Origin: Parafannyhessea umbonata
GTDB lineage: Bacteria > Actinomycetota > Coriobacteriia > Coriobacteriales > Atopobiaceae
Length of the DNA stretch: 64,000 nt
Direction: 5' to 3'
Assembly: GCF_900111255.1 (NCBI RefSeq)
Contig: NZ_FOGP01000004.1
Span: 124,001 to 188,000, forward strand
Part shown: one piece after another, positions 1-7,871 of the stretch
Numbering within the stretch: position 1 is the first letter of the stretch
Layout of the letters: the number at the start of each line of letters is the position of its first letter
Position numbers and translations under genes: made by a program
Notes under the pieces: generated by a model
What the model saw: only the letters and a program-made list of their open reading frames with translations
The model's database searches: none
What the model was told of the DNA's origin: nothing

Positions 1-210
1 GACAACATCACGTCGTCCTTCACGCCCACCTCGGTAATCAGCAACGTTCTGGGCACCTCTGAAAACGAGAAGGACTCCAAGTCGGAGTCCAAAGCTGATT
101 CCGCCACGAGCTCGACCGAGGCCGCCGCGGCGACGTCGGACGAGTCCGCGACGTCTTCCGACGGAGGTTCCTCGGCAACCGTGGAATCGACCAGCTCGAG
201 CGCCCAGTAA
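1..210 (+). CDS. C-terminal tail of an unidentified protein, 5' truncated
   Basis: An open frame enters from the window edge and stops at 208-210 (TAA). The 69 visible residues begin with DNITSSFTPTSVISNVLG and then become a low-complexity Ser/Thr/Ala/Glu tail with no recognisable domain. Such tails occur at the C-terminus of penicillin-binding proteins and other envelope proteins, but that is only a guess. A strong terminator follows 22 bases later, so this is the end of its transcription unit. The catalytic or structural part lies outside the window. Confidence 0.6.
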   Translation, partial: DNITSSFTPTSVISNVLGTSENEKDSKSESKADSATSSTEAAAATSDESATSSDGGSSATVESTSSSAQ

Positions 211-232
211 GGTTCTCTGCAGGCTATGCAGC

Positions 233-267
233 AAGAAGGCCAGGTCATACGACCTGGCCTTCTTTTT
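233..267 (+). terminator. Rho-independent terminator
   Basis: A perfect 14-bp inverted repeat (233-246 with 251-264) with a 4-base loop runs into a T-tract at 263-267 on the plus strand. It ends the unidentified plus-strand gene and may also stop the converging pyridoxamine kinase transcript, although the minus side has no T-tract. Confidence 0.85.
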
Positions 268-321
268 CAGACAACATGTGCAGTCGAGCGGCTGGCTTTC
301 GGGCGCGTGACTGGCGTGAGG

Positions 322-1194
322 CTAGCGTACGAGGTCGGTAATCTCGCCCAGGACGCTTTCGAAGCTGACTCCGCGCGTCTCGTAGTCCGGCTGCTGGCGG
401 GTTACGATCATGGCATCGTGTACCAGCTTGCCAGCAAAGTTGACGCTGTCGTACAGGCTCTTGCCGCTCATGACCGCAGCCAGAAGGGCGGACGCGAACA
501 GGTCGCCCGTGCCGTGGAGCATGTAGGGAAGCTGCTCTGCGCAGACCTCGCAGGTCTCGAAGTCCTTGCCCGCAACGTAGTTGCGGATGACGCCGTCGCC
601 GTGGGCCACGCCCTTGATGACGACAGTCTTGGCGCCCATGTCCAGTAGGGCCTCCATGTTGCGCTTGATGAACTCAACGTCGACGTCCTGCCCGCGATAC
701 TCGATGCCGGTGATGATGGATGCCTCGGTGAGGTTGGGCGTCAGGATGTCAGCACCCTCGACCAGCTCGGCCGTGGCCTTGCACATCTCGTCGGTGTAGG
801 TGGGGTACTTGCTGCCGCCATCGCCCATGACGGGGTCGACCACGCGCAGCGCCTTGGGATGCGCGTGGTAGATGCGGTTGATTGCCCCTACCTGCTCGGC
901 GGAGCCAAGGAAGCCAGAGTAAACGGCGTCAAGCTCTATGCCCTCCTTGTCCCAGGCGTCCAGATACTCTTCGAGCATCGGCGTGGTGTCATGCATGTAG
1001 AAGAAGGGGAACTTGGTGTGCGCCGAGAATAGGGAAGTGGGCACGGGGCACACGTCGCAGCCGGCTGCGGACAGCACGGGAATCGCGACTCCCAGCGAGC
1101 ACTTTCCGTAGCCGCACAGGTCATGGACGGCTGCGATGCGAGGGATGTAGGCTCCCTCTCGCTTGTACAGATACAGATCTTTGGCATTGCTCAT
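322..1194 (-). CDS. pdxY: Pyridoxamine/pyridoxal kinase (PdxY/PdxK type)
   Basis: A 290-residue ribokinase-fold kinase that phosphorylates pyridoxal or pyridoxamine at the 5' position in the B6 salvage pathway; cytoplasmic. It begins IPRIAAVHDLCGYGKCSLG, carries the conserved VVDPVMGDGG segment and ends with the anion-hole and catalytic stretch HGTGDLFASALLAA, where the Asp is the expected base. The frame is open 77 codons further upstream, but ATG at 1194 is preceded by GAAAGGAAT at good spacing and starts where family members start. It converges on the unidentified gene at the window edge and is transcribed in the same direction as the pilus operon upstream, separated from it by a hairpin at 1334-1363. 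Confidence 0.9.
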   Translation of the reverse strand: MSNAKDLYLYKREGAYIPRIAAVHDLCGYGKCSLGVAIPVLSAAGCDVCPVPTSLFSAHTKFPFFYMHDTTPMLEEYLDAWDKEGIELDAVYSGFLGSAEQVGAINRIYHAHPKALRVVDPVMGDGGSKYPTYTDEMCKATAELVEGADILTPNLTEASIITGIEYRGQDVDVEFIKRNMEALLDMGAKTVVIKGVAHGDGVIRNYVAGKDFETCEVCAEQLPYMLHGTGDLFASALLAAVMSGKSLYDSVNFAGKLVHDAMIVTRQQPDYETRGVSFESVLGEITDLVR

Positions 1195-1333
1195 GGCTAT
1201 TCCTTTCGCATGGACTAATGGACCGATGCCTAAGGCACAAGGATAGCCATTTGCCCGCCCGAAGCGCGACTTGTGCTCGATTGGAAACAGCGCGCGGCGG
1301 CATGATGATTGCCTGCCGAGAAGGCGCGTAAAG

Positions 1334-1363
1334 AAGGCGAGAAGGACAAGTCCTTCTCGCCTT
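1334..1363 (-). terminator. Probable terminator after pilT
   Basis: A perfect 14-bp inverted repeat (1334-1347 with 1350-1363) has only a 2-base centre, so the real loop opens by a pair or two. On the minus strand it is followed by CTTTAC, a weak T-run. It lies between the end of pilT and the start of the pyridoxamine kinase. Confidence 0.6.
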
Positions 1364-1431
1364 AGGCATAATCGTTGTGTCAGCGTCAGCTGACTGAGAG
1401 GTGTCCCGGCCGGCGGCTGGCCCACCCGACT

Positions 1432-2505
1432 CTAGAGGCCGACCGCATTGAACCTGTTCTCGAGCGCCTCTTGGTGAATGGCGTGCTGGAGAGCGACCTC
1501 CTTCGAGACGGTGCCCTGCTTCACCAGGTTGAAGAGGCTCTGGTCCATGGTGCGCATGCCCTGCGTGGAGGAGGAGGCGAGCACCGAGTCGATCTGGTAG
1601 CTCTTCTCCTCACGGATAAGGTTGCGGATGGCGGGGTTGCAGACCATGATCTCGAATGCGGGGACGATCTTCCCATCCGTCGTGGGGACGAGCTGCTCAC
1701 TCACGACGGCCTGGAGGACCATGGAGAGCTGAAGCCGAATTTGACGCTGCTGCGAGGAGGGGAAGGTGTTGACGATGCGGTCCACCGTAGCCGACGCGCT
1801 CGAGGTGTGCATGGTCGAGAGGATGAGTTGGCTCATCTCTGCTGCGGTGACGGCGGTGGCCATCGTGTCCCTATCGCGCATCTCGCCCAGGAGGATGACG
1901 TCCGGGGACTCGCGCAGTGCCGAGCGCAACGCCTCGTCGTAGGTTGCGACGTCGGTGGGAACCTCACGTTGGGTGACGATGCAGGTGCCGTGATGGTGCA
2001 CGTACTCGATGGGGTCCTCCATGGTCACGATATGGCCGGCGCGCTCGTGGTTCAGGCGGTCGACCATGCAGGCGAGCGTCGTCGATTTGCCCGCTCCGGC
2101 GGTACCGGTGACCAGGACGAGACCGCGCTGGAATCTGACCAGGTCGAGCACCTCCTCAGGGATGCCGAACTCGTCAGGGTCGGGCAGGCCGAAGGGGATT
2201 ACGCGGATGACCATGCCGAAGGACCCGCGCTGGCGGAAGGTGTTGGCGCGGAAGCGTCCGAGGCCCGCGATGGAGAGCGAGAAGTCCTCGTCGTGGTTGT
2301 AGTTCGACTCGAAGTGCGAGAAGTCGCGACCCGCAATCTCGTAGATGCGCCTGACCAGAGCCTCCGTGTCGGAAGGCATCAGTCGCTCCGAGTCGGTGCG
2401 ATAGTGCTGACCACTCACCTTGTAGGACAGGGGGAGGCCGGCGATGACGAAGACGTCAGACGCCTTCTTGTCGATCATTTGCCTGAGCATGCTCTCGAGA
2501 TCCAT
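1432..2505 (-). CDS. pilT: Type IV pilus retraction ATPase PilT
   Basis: A 357-residue hexameric secretion-type ATPase, cytoplasmic, expected to power pilus disassembly. Visible motifs in order: Walker A GTAGAGKSTT, Asp box VTMEDPIEYVH, Walker B ILLGEMRD, His box STMHTSSASATVDRI. The C-terminal AIRNLIRE motif is the signature that separates retraction ATPases (PilT/PilU) from the extension ATPase PilB. It is the last gene of the minus-strand pilus operon, 8 bases after the preceding small gene. No PilB-type ATPase occurs in the window, so the extension motor is either encoded elsewhere or absent. Confidence 0.93.
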   Translation of the reverse strand: MDLESMLRQMIDKKASDVFVIAGLPLSYKVSGQHYRTDSERLMPSDTEALVRRIYEIAGRDFSHFESNYNHDEDFSLSIAGLGRFRANTFRQRGSFGMVIRVIPFGLPDPDEFGIPEEVLDLVRFQRGLVLVTGTAGAGKSTTLACMVDRLNHERAGHIVTMEDPIEYVHHHGTCIVTQREVPTDVATYDEALRSALRESPDVILLGEMRDRDTMATAVTAAEMSQLILSTMHTSSASATVDRIVNTFPSSQQRQIRLQLSMVLQAVVSEQLVPTTDGKIVPAFEIMVCNPAIRNLIREEKSYQIDSVLASSSTQGMRTMDQSLFNLVKQGTVSKEVALQHAIHQEALENRFNAVGL

Positions 2506-2513
2506 GGGGACTC

Positions 2514-3014
2514 CTAGTCTTTATTGGAGGCGTCGCCGCCCCAAAGTGAATAGTCGCTGGTATCGCTTTCGGTAACGGTGGAGAGCTCCCATTGCTCGAT
2601 GGTGTAGGAGCGGTCGCCGTTGATGCCAATCTTGATCTTGAGCGTGTGGCCGTGCTTCGTGGTGATGGTTGCGGTCACAGCCGTTCCGTCGATGCTCGCG
2701 CTCACCGACGCGTCGTCCGTGGAGCACTCGCCCGCGAGGCTCGTGAGCTGGCTGGACACGGCGTCGATTGCGCTGTTCTGGTCCTTCGAACCTGAGACGA
2801 TGCCGTCAATCTTGGAGAGCAGCGTCTGTCCCGTGGCCTCTGCCTCGTATCCCTCGGCAGCCATCGTGGCCTGCCTGTTGGCGAGCGAGCTCATCGCGTT
2901 CGAGGTCGAGACGGCGAGCACCGCAAGCACGGCCAGAACGATGATGATTACCAGCGTCAAGATGGTCAGGAGGCCAATGCGCATGTTGCCGCCGGCCTTG
3001 CTGTAACGACTCAT
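2514..3014 (-). CDS. Pilus-operon single-TM protein
   Basis: 166 residues with a short basic N-terminus, one hydrophobic segment (about residues 12-35, rich in Ile/Val/Leu) and an extracytoplasmic region of about 125 residues, with predicted helix then beta strands. The architecture resembles a pilin or minor pilin, but there is no clear prepilin peptidase site. Its ATG overlaps the stop of the preceding gene (ATGA at 3011-3014), so the two are translationally coupled. I do not recognise a named family. Its function is inferred only from its place between the other small pilus proteins and pilT. Confidence 0.75.
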   Translation of the reverse strand: MSRYSKAGGNMRIGLLTILTLVIIIVLAVLAVLAVSTSNAMSSLANRQATMAAEGYEAEATGQTLLSKIDGIVSGSKDQNSAIDAVSSQLTSLAGECSTDDASVSASIDGTAVTATITTKHGHTLKIKIGINGDRSYTIEQWELSTVTESDTSDYSLWGGDASNKD

Positions 3015-3394
3015 GAGCGCTCACCTCCCACGTAGCGCGCCGTATCCATCGAGAAGAGCTCGCTTCCGTCGACCTCGCGTACGGTGATGCGCGCGTGGTA
3101 GAGCGTTCCCCTGGAGGTGGGCTCTGCGGAGACGTCGCTGTCGACTACGAGGCCGCCCTGGGTGTCGCTCGTCTGTCCGACCTTTGGGTCCGCCGAGAAG
3201 GACTCGGCCTCGTTGGACGCCGCGAGGACTGCCTCGTTGAGCCGTGCGCTGTGCTTGCCGGCGACCAGCGCGGACGAGAACAGGGTCGAGAACACCGCCA
3301 GCGTCGCGATGAGGACCATGAGCAGGACGAGTGCCTCGACGAGGAAGGCCGTGTTGCCGCCGCCGACCAGGCGTGCGCTTAGGCGCTTTGTCAT
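3011..3394 (-). CDS. Putative minor pilin (prepilin-like N-terminus)
   Basis: 127 residues. The N-terminus reads RLVGGGNTAFLVEALVLLMV, which looks like a prepilin: basic leader, Gly run, then a hydrophobic helix with a Glu (FLVEAL) in about the place of Glu5 of mature type IV pilins. The spacing from the Gly is 6-7 rather than 5, so the cleavage site is not certain. The rest is a short, probably beta-rich exported domain. It overlaps the next gene by 4 bases and starts 2 bases after the previous one. A minor pilin role is an inference from the motif and the operon. Confidence 0.75.
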   Translation of the reverse strand: MTKRLSARLVGGGNTAFLVEALVLLMVLIATLAVFSTLFSSALVAGKHSARLNEAVLAASNEAESFSADPKVGQTSDTQGGLVVDSDVSAEPTSRGTLYHARITVREVDGSELFSMDTARYVGGERS

Positions 3395-3396
3395 GG

Positions 3397-3930
3397 CTAC
3401 TCACCTCCCTGGACGCTGCGGAGCGCGACGTTTGCGGTCCCGCTGTCGGTCGTAATTGAAAGCAGGCCGTCCTTGTACGAGAACGAGAAGGCCGAGCTTG
3501 CGCCGAGTACTGTCGCCTTCTGGGGCGTGTACGGGGTACCCGCGATGGCATACTCTTCGACGACGTTACCCTGGTAGAGGTAGATGCGCGTCTCGTACGT
3601 GCCACTCTCGAGCTTCTCGATGATGACGAGGGACTCGCCCTCCGGCCCCCTTCCGCGCGCGATGGAGCCTGCGGCATCGTTGGCGCGCACGGTGCTCACG
3701 ACGGGGCCAAGGGCGAGCATGCCCTGCTGGCTGTCGACCTGCGTCTGGTGCAGCGAACGATAGCTTACGGTTGCCGCGGCGATGGCGACAAGGTCGATGA
3801 TGATAAAGCTTGCAAGAAGGATTATCAGGAAGATGCGCATGGGGTCGCGTCGACTTCCCGCATCGATGGCGGCGCTCGCGGCGATGGCTTCGAAGCGCTT
3901 CTCGCCCGATTGGTCGGAAGGGGCTCTCAT
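3397..3930 (-). CDS. Pilus-operon membrane-anchored protein
   Basis: 177 residues: a polar N-terminal stretch of about 30 residues, one transmembrane helix (about 32-54, IFLIILLASFIIIDLVAIAA), then an exported domain with repeated strand-like segments (ETRIYLYQGNVVEEYAIAG and AFSFSYKDGLLSITTD). The layout resembles the DUF4860-type proteins found in Clostridia and Coriobacteriia pilus loci, but I cannot confirm that without a profile search. Its start overlaps the stop of the upstream gene by 4 bases (3927-3930), again suggesting coupled translation. Confidence 0.7.
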   Translation of the reverse strand: MRAPSDQSGEKRFEAIAASAAIDAGSRRDPMRIFLIILLASFIIIDLVAIAAATVSYRSLHQTQVDSQQGMLALGPVVSTVRANDAAGSIARGRGPEGESLVIIEKLESGTYETRIYLYQGNVVEEYAIAGTPYTPQKATVLGASSAFSFSYKDGLLSITTDSGTANVALRSVQGGE

Positions 3931-4253
3931 CGTGGAATCACCACCACGGTTGGCGCGACGTTTCCCGCGTATGCTTCGTAGGTAATGACGTAGTCGTTGT
4001 GGTTGACAACGAGGCCGTAGTTCCGCTCGAGGTAGCCGAGGGAGGTGGGGTAGGACCCCTCGACCGCGCAGCAGTGGTTTGCGGACTCCAGAATCGCCTC
4101 GCGTACCGAGGCGGCGCCCTGCTCAAGCGCACTGCGTCGGTACGCGTTGACGGCAAGACCACAGACCACGGCGAGTACGACGGTCACGACGAGCGAGATG
4201 ATGCGCGCCCGCCGTCTGCTCTTGATGCGCTCCTGCGTAAGCTCGTGGTACAT
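3927..4253 (-). CDS. Pilus-operon small membrane protein, pseudopilin-like
   Basis: 108 residues: basic N-terminus (KSRRRAR), one transmembrane helix (about 18-38), then a helical region and a segment SYPTSLGYLERNYGL, similar in style to pseudopilin C-terminal domains, where a Tyr-Pro-containing loop follows the long helix. Two adjacent Cys residues (NHCCAVEG) sit in the exported part. It starts 9 bases after pilC and overlaps the next gene by 4 bases. No named family is recognised. Confidence 0.7.
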   Translation of the reverse strand: MYHELTQERIKSRRRARIISLVVTVVLAVVCGLAVNAYRRSALEQGAASVREAILESANHCCAVEGSYPTSLGYLERNYGLVVNHNDYVITYEAYAGNVAPTVVVIPR

Positions 4254-4262
4254 CGACGCCCC

Positions 4263-5315
4263 CTATCCGATGGACCTCATGATGCCGATGAGAGGAAGCA
4301 TGACCGAGATCAGGGTCGCACCAACGGCGATGGTGAGGAAGGCCGCAAGCATCGGCTCGACGCGGGCGATCAGCTGGTCGACACGCTCGAGGGCCGCCTC
4401 GAAGAACACCTTCGAGAGCTTGTTCAGAACCGAGTCGACGCTTCCCGTTGAGGATCCGACCTGAATCATGCGCGCGTAGACCGGCTCGAAGATCTCGTGC
4501 TTCGAGATAACTTGTGCGAGGGAGAGCGGCGCCTCGGCATCGCACATGTCCTGGAAGGCGGCATCGAGCTTCTTGCGCAGGATGGGATTGGTAACGAGCT
4601 CCTTGGAACGCGCCATGGAGGTCTCGGTGTCGAGGCCGGAGGAAACGTAGGTGGACAGAGCGGAGGTGAAGCGGGCGAGCGCGAGCTCGTACATGGCCTC
4701 GCGCGTGAAACTGAGCCTCTCGAAGAAGGCGATCGTGCGGTCGCGGCCCCTTTCGGACCCGCTTGCGATCGTCATCGCCGCAACGACCGCGGCCATGACG
4801 ATGGTGACCACCAGAGCGATCCAGCCGATGACAATCGAGATGCCCACGGCGTTGAAGGATCCTGTCGTGAGGGAGCCGGAGATTCTCTCGTAGGAGTCGA
4901 CGAAGACCGGGAGGATGAAGGCGACCGTGAAGGCGAGAATGACGGCCATGATGCACAGGAGGCCCGCAGGGTAGCTGACCGCCGCACGCAACTTTGCGAA
5001 GGCCGTGCTCTTCTCGTCAAAATAGGTGTCGAGGCTCCTGAGGACGTCCTCGATGCGGCCGGACTGCTCGCCTGCCTTGACCATCTCGATGGCGTAGAGC
5101 TGGAAGGCCCCGGTCTCTTCCATGGCGGTGGAGAGGGGCTTGCCTTCGATCAGGTGACTGTAAAGGTCCGCGCAGACGCTCTTGAATCGCGAGTCACTTT
5201 GGTTGTCCGCAAGCATGTGGACCGCCTCGTCCACCTGGATGCCCGCCGAGAGCATGTTTGCCATGCTTCCGCAGAACGCGCTCAGCGCACTGCTGTCCAG
5301 CAACGTGTCTGCCAT
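4263..5315 (-). CDS. pilC: Type IV pilus inner-membrane platform protein PilC/GspF
   Basis: 350 residues. Two T2SS-F type cytoplasmic domains alternate with transmembrane helices: the first F domain covers about 5-110 (LSAGIQVDEAVHMLAD, VKAGEQSGRIEDVLRSL), a TM pair lies at about 115-195, the second F domain at about 210-315 (VSSGLDTETSM, IQVGSSTGSVDSVLNKL) and a last TM at about 320-345. It links the cytoplasmic ATPase ring to the assembling fibre. The frame extends 14 codons further, but ATG at 5315 has GAGGGGG 7 bases upstream and is the likely start. It follows the transglutaminase-like gene by 38 bases. Confidence 0.9.
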   Translation of the reverse strand: MADTLLDSSALSAFCGSMANMLSAGIQVDEAVHMLADNQSDSRFKSVCADLYSHLIEGKPLSTAMEETGAFQLYAIEMVKAGEQSGRIEDVLRSLDTYFDEKSTAFAKLRAAVSYPAGLLCIMAVILAFTVAFILPVFVDSYERISGSLTTGSFNAVGISIVIGWIALVVTIVMAAVVAAMTIASGSERGRDRTIAFFERLSFTREAMYELALARFTSALSTYVSSGLDTETSMARSKELVTNPILRKKLDAAFQDMCDAEAPLSLAQVISKHEIFEPVYARMIQVGSSTGSVDSVLNKLSKVFFEAALERVDQLIARVEPMLAAFLTIAVGATLISVMLPLIGIMRSIG

Positions 5316-5353
5316 AGGACTGCCCCCTCGCATCGTCAGATTGCTGACGAAAA

Positions 5354-6319
5354 TCAATAGATGTACCTGTCAGTATACGTCTTTCCATCACCCACATATT
5401 GGGTTGCGTCGGACGCAGCGGCAAAGGTTAGGTCAACGCGACTCCAGGCGTTTTGCTCGACGGTGAACGAGGCTGTTTGCCAGCTGCCGTCGACGTAGAC
5501 CATCATCCATGCGTGATAGATGTCGCCGGGCGAGACGTAGCCGGTGACGAGCTGTGCCGGGATGCCTTGACTGCGCAGCATTGCGCAACCAAGCGCGGCG
5601 TAGTCAAAGCAGATGCCCCTGCCCGTCGCCAGCGTCTCGTCCGGGTCGGGCACGTAGCCCTTTACGTTCCCGATGGACTGGGCCTTCTGGGTGTCGTATG
5701 AGATGTTGTCTACGATGAAGGCGCAGATCTTCTGGGCGGCCTCGCCCTGGTTCTGGGCGTCTGATACGATCTCGCGCGCCTTGGCGACGCAGGCACTGCT
5801 CTCGCTGTAGTTGCAGTACACGTTGGGCCTCAGGAAGGGTTCGAAGGGGGAGGCCAGCGTGACCGAGACGTTGGCGCTGGTGGTCTCGACGTAGTTGTTC
5901 TCGCTGGTATTACGCATGATTCTGATGACGTAGTCGCCGTCGCCCATGTTGAGGGGGAATACCGTGGGCGTACCGTCTGAGGGAAGGTCGTAGTTGTAGC
6001 TCTGCTCGCCGTGGGTGATTTGGACCTTCAGCCGTGCCTCCGAGGTCGCCGACGCGCTGACATATCCGTCCGAGGTGTGCGAGGCGTCGATGTACCCGTC
6101 GTTTTGTGCGATGGCGGCCTCGCGAACAAACACGGCGTCGCGAATCGACTGGGCTGGCGCGAACGGCGCGCCCTGGGCGCTGCTTCCGCCGCAGCCAAGC
6201 AGGGCGAGACAGCAGAGCAAGACGGCGAGAAGCGCGCGGTGCCATGGGCACGTGGCCGCAGCGAGGCATGCGGACGAACGGCGTGCGATGCGCGACGCTA
6301 TGTGGCGTGCCGAGCCCAT
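5354..6319 (-). CDS. Transglutaminase-like lipoprotein, first gene of the pilus operon
   Basis: 321 residues. The N-terminus is a lipoprotein signal: a hydrophobic stretch ending LALLGC (Cys43), then a Gly/Ser spacer. A strand-rich domain (about 60-190) is followed by a transglutaminase core with Cys in TGRGICFDYAALGCAML, a TGY strand and His in DIYHAWMMVYVDGSW, the Cys-His order of the family. It could be a protease or crosslinking enzyme outside the membrane. ATG at 6319 places the signal peptide normally; the open frame upstream to 6568 runs into the purE promoter region. It lies 38 bases before pilC, so it probably belongs to the pilus operon. Confidence 0.82.
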   Translation of the reverse strand: MGSARHIASRIARRSSACLAAATCPWHRALLAVLLCCLALLGCGGSSAQGAPFAPAQSIRDAVFVREAAIAQNDGYIDASHTSDGYVSASATSEARLKVQITHGEQSYNYDLPSDGTPTVFPLNMGDGDYVIRIMRNTSENNYVETTSANVSVTLASPFEPFLRPNVYCNYSESSACVAKAREIVSDAQNQGEAAQKICAFIVDNISYDTQKAQSIGNVKGYVPDPDETLATGRGICFDYAALGCAMLRSQGIPAQLVTGYVSPGDIYHAWMMVYVDGSWQTASFTVEQNAWSRVDLTFAAASDATQYVGDGKTYTDRYIY

Positions 6320-6495
6320 CAGCCTATGCCCTTCTCGCGAGACGACGGCAGCATACAATGACTCGAATGTTGGTGCCGTGGCAGGATATGAAAATAGTAA
6401 CGCCTTCGCCGCGCTTTTTTGCCACCACCCACGTCCGTCTTTATAAATGCTCTGTTGCAGTTTGCCTGCGGAGTAAAACAGGCGTATGCGCCCTC

Positions 6496-6531
6496 TATAC
6501 TTGTGAAAAGACAGGGCGCTTGGCGCGCCAA
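6496..6531 (+). promoter_or_regulatory. Possible purE promoter -10 and palindromic operator
   Basis: TATACT at 6496-6501 is a good -10 candidate, but no convincing -35 is found 16-18 bases upstream. A perfect 12-bp palindrome, TTGGCGCGCCAA, lies at 6520-6531 between this -10 and the purE ribosome binding site. It would fall in the early transcribed region, where a repressor could block. Confidence 0.4.
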
Positions 6532-6555
6532 CCGTGAAAGGGCTTTGGAGGAGCA

Positions 6556-7017
6556 ATGGCAGAGGCACCGCTCGTGGGAATCATCATGGGGTCCAAGTCG
6601 GACCTTCCGGCAATGGAGGCTTGCACCGAGCAGCTCGACGAGCTCGGCGTTCCCTACGAGCTTGTGATTGCGTCGGCTCACCGCGCGCCGGCGAGGGTTC
6701 ACGAGTGGGCGTCCACCGCTGCGGACCGTGGCATCAAGGTGATCATCGCCGCTGCCGGCAAGGCCGCGCATCTTGGCGGAGTCGTTGCCGCGTATACCCC
6801 GCTCCCCATCGTCGGCGTGCCCATGAAGACGAGCGACCTGGGTGGCATGGATTCCCTTCTGTCCATGGTCCAGATGCCGTCGGGCGTTCCCGTGGCCTGC
6901 GTGGCCATCGGCGGCGCCAAGAACGCCGCGATCTATGCGACCCAGATTCTCGGCGCGACCATGCCCGAGTATCGCAGCAAGATCATAGAGTTCAAGAACG
7001 CGATGGCCGAGGCCTAG
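6556..7017 (+). CDS. purE: N5-carboxyaminoimidazole ribonucleotide mutase, class I PurE
   Basis: 153 residues. Converts N5-CAIR to CAIR in de novo purine synthesis. Class I motifs are present: MGSKSD near residue 11, ASAHRAP (catalytic His) near 40, and the AAGKAAHLGGVVA loop. Length is normal for the class. TTTGGAGG lies upstream of the ATG. It heads the operon purE-srtB-purF-purM-purN. No purK is seen in the window. Confidence 0.95.
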   Translation: MAEAPLVGIIMGSKSDLPAMEACTEQLDELGVPYELVIASAHRAPARVHEWASTAADRGIKVIIAAAGKAAHLGGVVAAYTPLPIVGVPMKTSDLGGMDSLLSMVQMPSGVPVACVAIGGAKNAAIYATQILGATMPEYRSKIIEFKNAMAEA

Positions 7018-7023
7018 GCAGCC

Positions 7024-7863
7024 ATGAAGACGACTCCCGACAACGAGAAGCGCGCAGCCTCCCGCGAGCAGGGGGTCTCTGGTCACAAGGCCCACCGTGC
7101 CCGCAGAATCGTGTCGAACATTCTGATCGCGTGCGGCGTCGCCCTCCTGCTCTACGCGGCCGGAAGCTGGGGCCTTGCCCAGTACAACTATTGGAAGCAG
7201 GACCAGGAGAACAAGAAGCTTGCGACGTATGCGAGCGTGCCGACGAAGGAGTCGGAGGCACCCACCGTTGACTGGGAGGGGCTTAAGGCGGTCAACGGTG
7301 ACGTCGTCGGCTGGCTCGAGGTTCCTGGCACTACGGTCAACTATCCCGTTTACCAGGGGGAAGACAATACCTGGTACCTGAGGCACAGTGCCGAGGGCTA
7401 CTGGACCATCGGCGGACAGGTGTTCATGGACTACCAGAACACCGCTCCTGGCCTGGTAGACAACCAGACCATCCTGTACGGGCACCACCTCAAGGACGGG
7501 TCGATGTTCTACCCGCTCTTCCTCCTGAACGACCAGGCAACCTTCGATGCGACGAATACCGTCTGGTACGTAACCGAGGGCGGCGCCGTCGAGCTCGAGC
7601 CGCTTATGGTCTACTACACCGACCCCAACGACCAGAACGTCCGTCGCTTCCAGTTCGCTTCTGATGATGAGTTCCGTTCCTACCTTATGGGTCTGCTGGG
7701 CAAGTCGGTCACCCGCCGCGCCGACGCCGAGACCATCATTTCCGGAACGAGCCATGTTCTAACCATGTCTACCTGCAACTACTACGAAGGGTACGGTCGC
7801 TCCCTGCTGGTGTGCGTACCCAAGTCCGAGGCTCAGGCGGCAACGGTTGCCGCCTCTGTATAG
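7024..7863 (+). CDS. Class B sortase
   Basis: 279 residues. A polar N-terminus and one membrane helix (about 36-54) precede the sortase domain (about 85-270). Family motifs: VNGDVVGWLEVPGTTVNYPV at the start, TILYGHHLKDGSMF (catalytic His), LTMSTCNYYEG (catalytic Cys) and the Arg of YGRSLLVC. It would join a cell-wall sorting motif to the peptidoglycan cross-bridge or polymerise pilins outside the membrane. It sits 6 bases after purE and ends 8 bases before the purF start, so it is cotranscribed with purine genes. No substrate is adjacent; the SPQTG protein at 38.6 kb is one candidate. Confidence 0.92.
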   Translation: MKTTPDNEKRAASREQGVSGHKAHRARRIVSNILIACGVALLLYAAGSWGLAQYNYWKQDQENKKLATYASVPTKESEAPTVDWEGLKAVNGDVVGWLEVPGTTVNYPVYQGEDNTWYLRHSAEGYWTIGGQVFMDYQNTAPGLVDNQTILYGHHLKDGSMFYPLFLLNDQATFDATNTVWYVTEGGAVELEPLMVYYTDPNDQNVRRFQFASDDEFRSYLMGLLGKSVTRRADAETIISGTSHVLTMSTCNYYEGYGRSLLVCVPKSEAQAATVAASV

Positions 7864-7871
7864 GGGGATTT

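Noticed and set aside
1375-2517. Plus-strand open frame of 380 residues opposite pilT
   Set aside because: pilT carries all its motifs on the minus strand; the plus-strand product is a compositional shadow.
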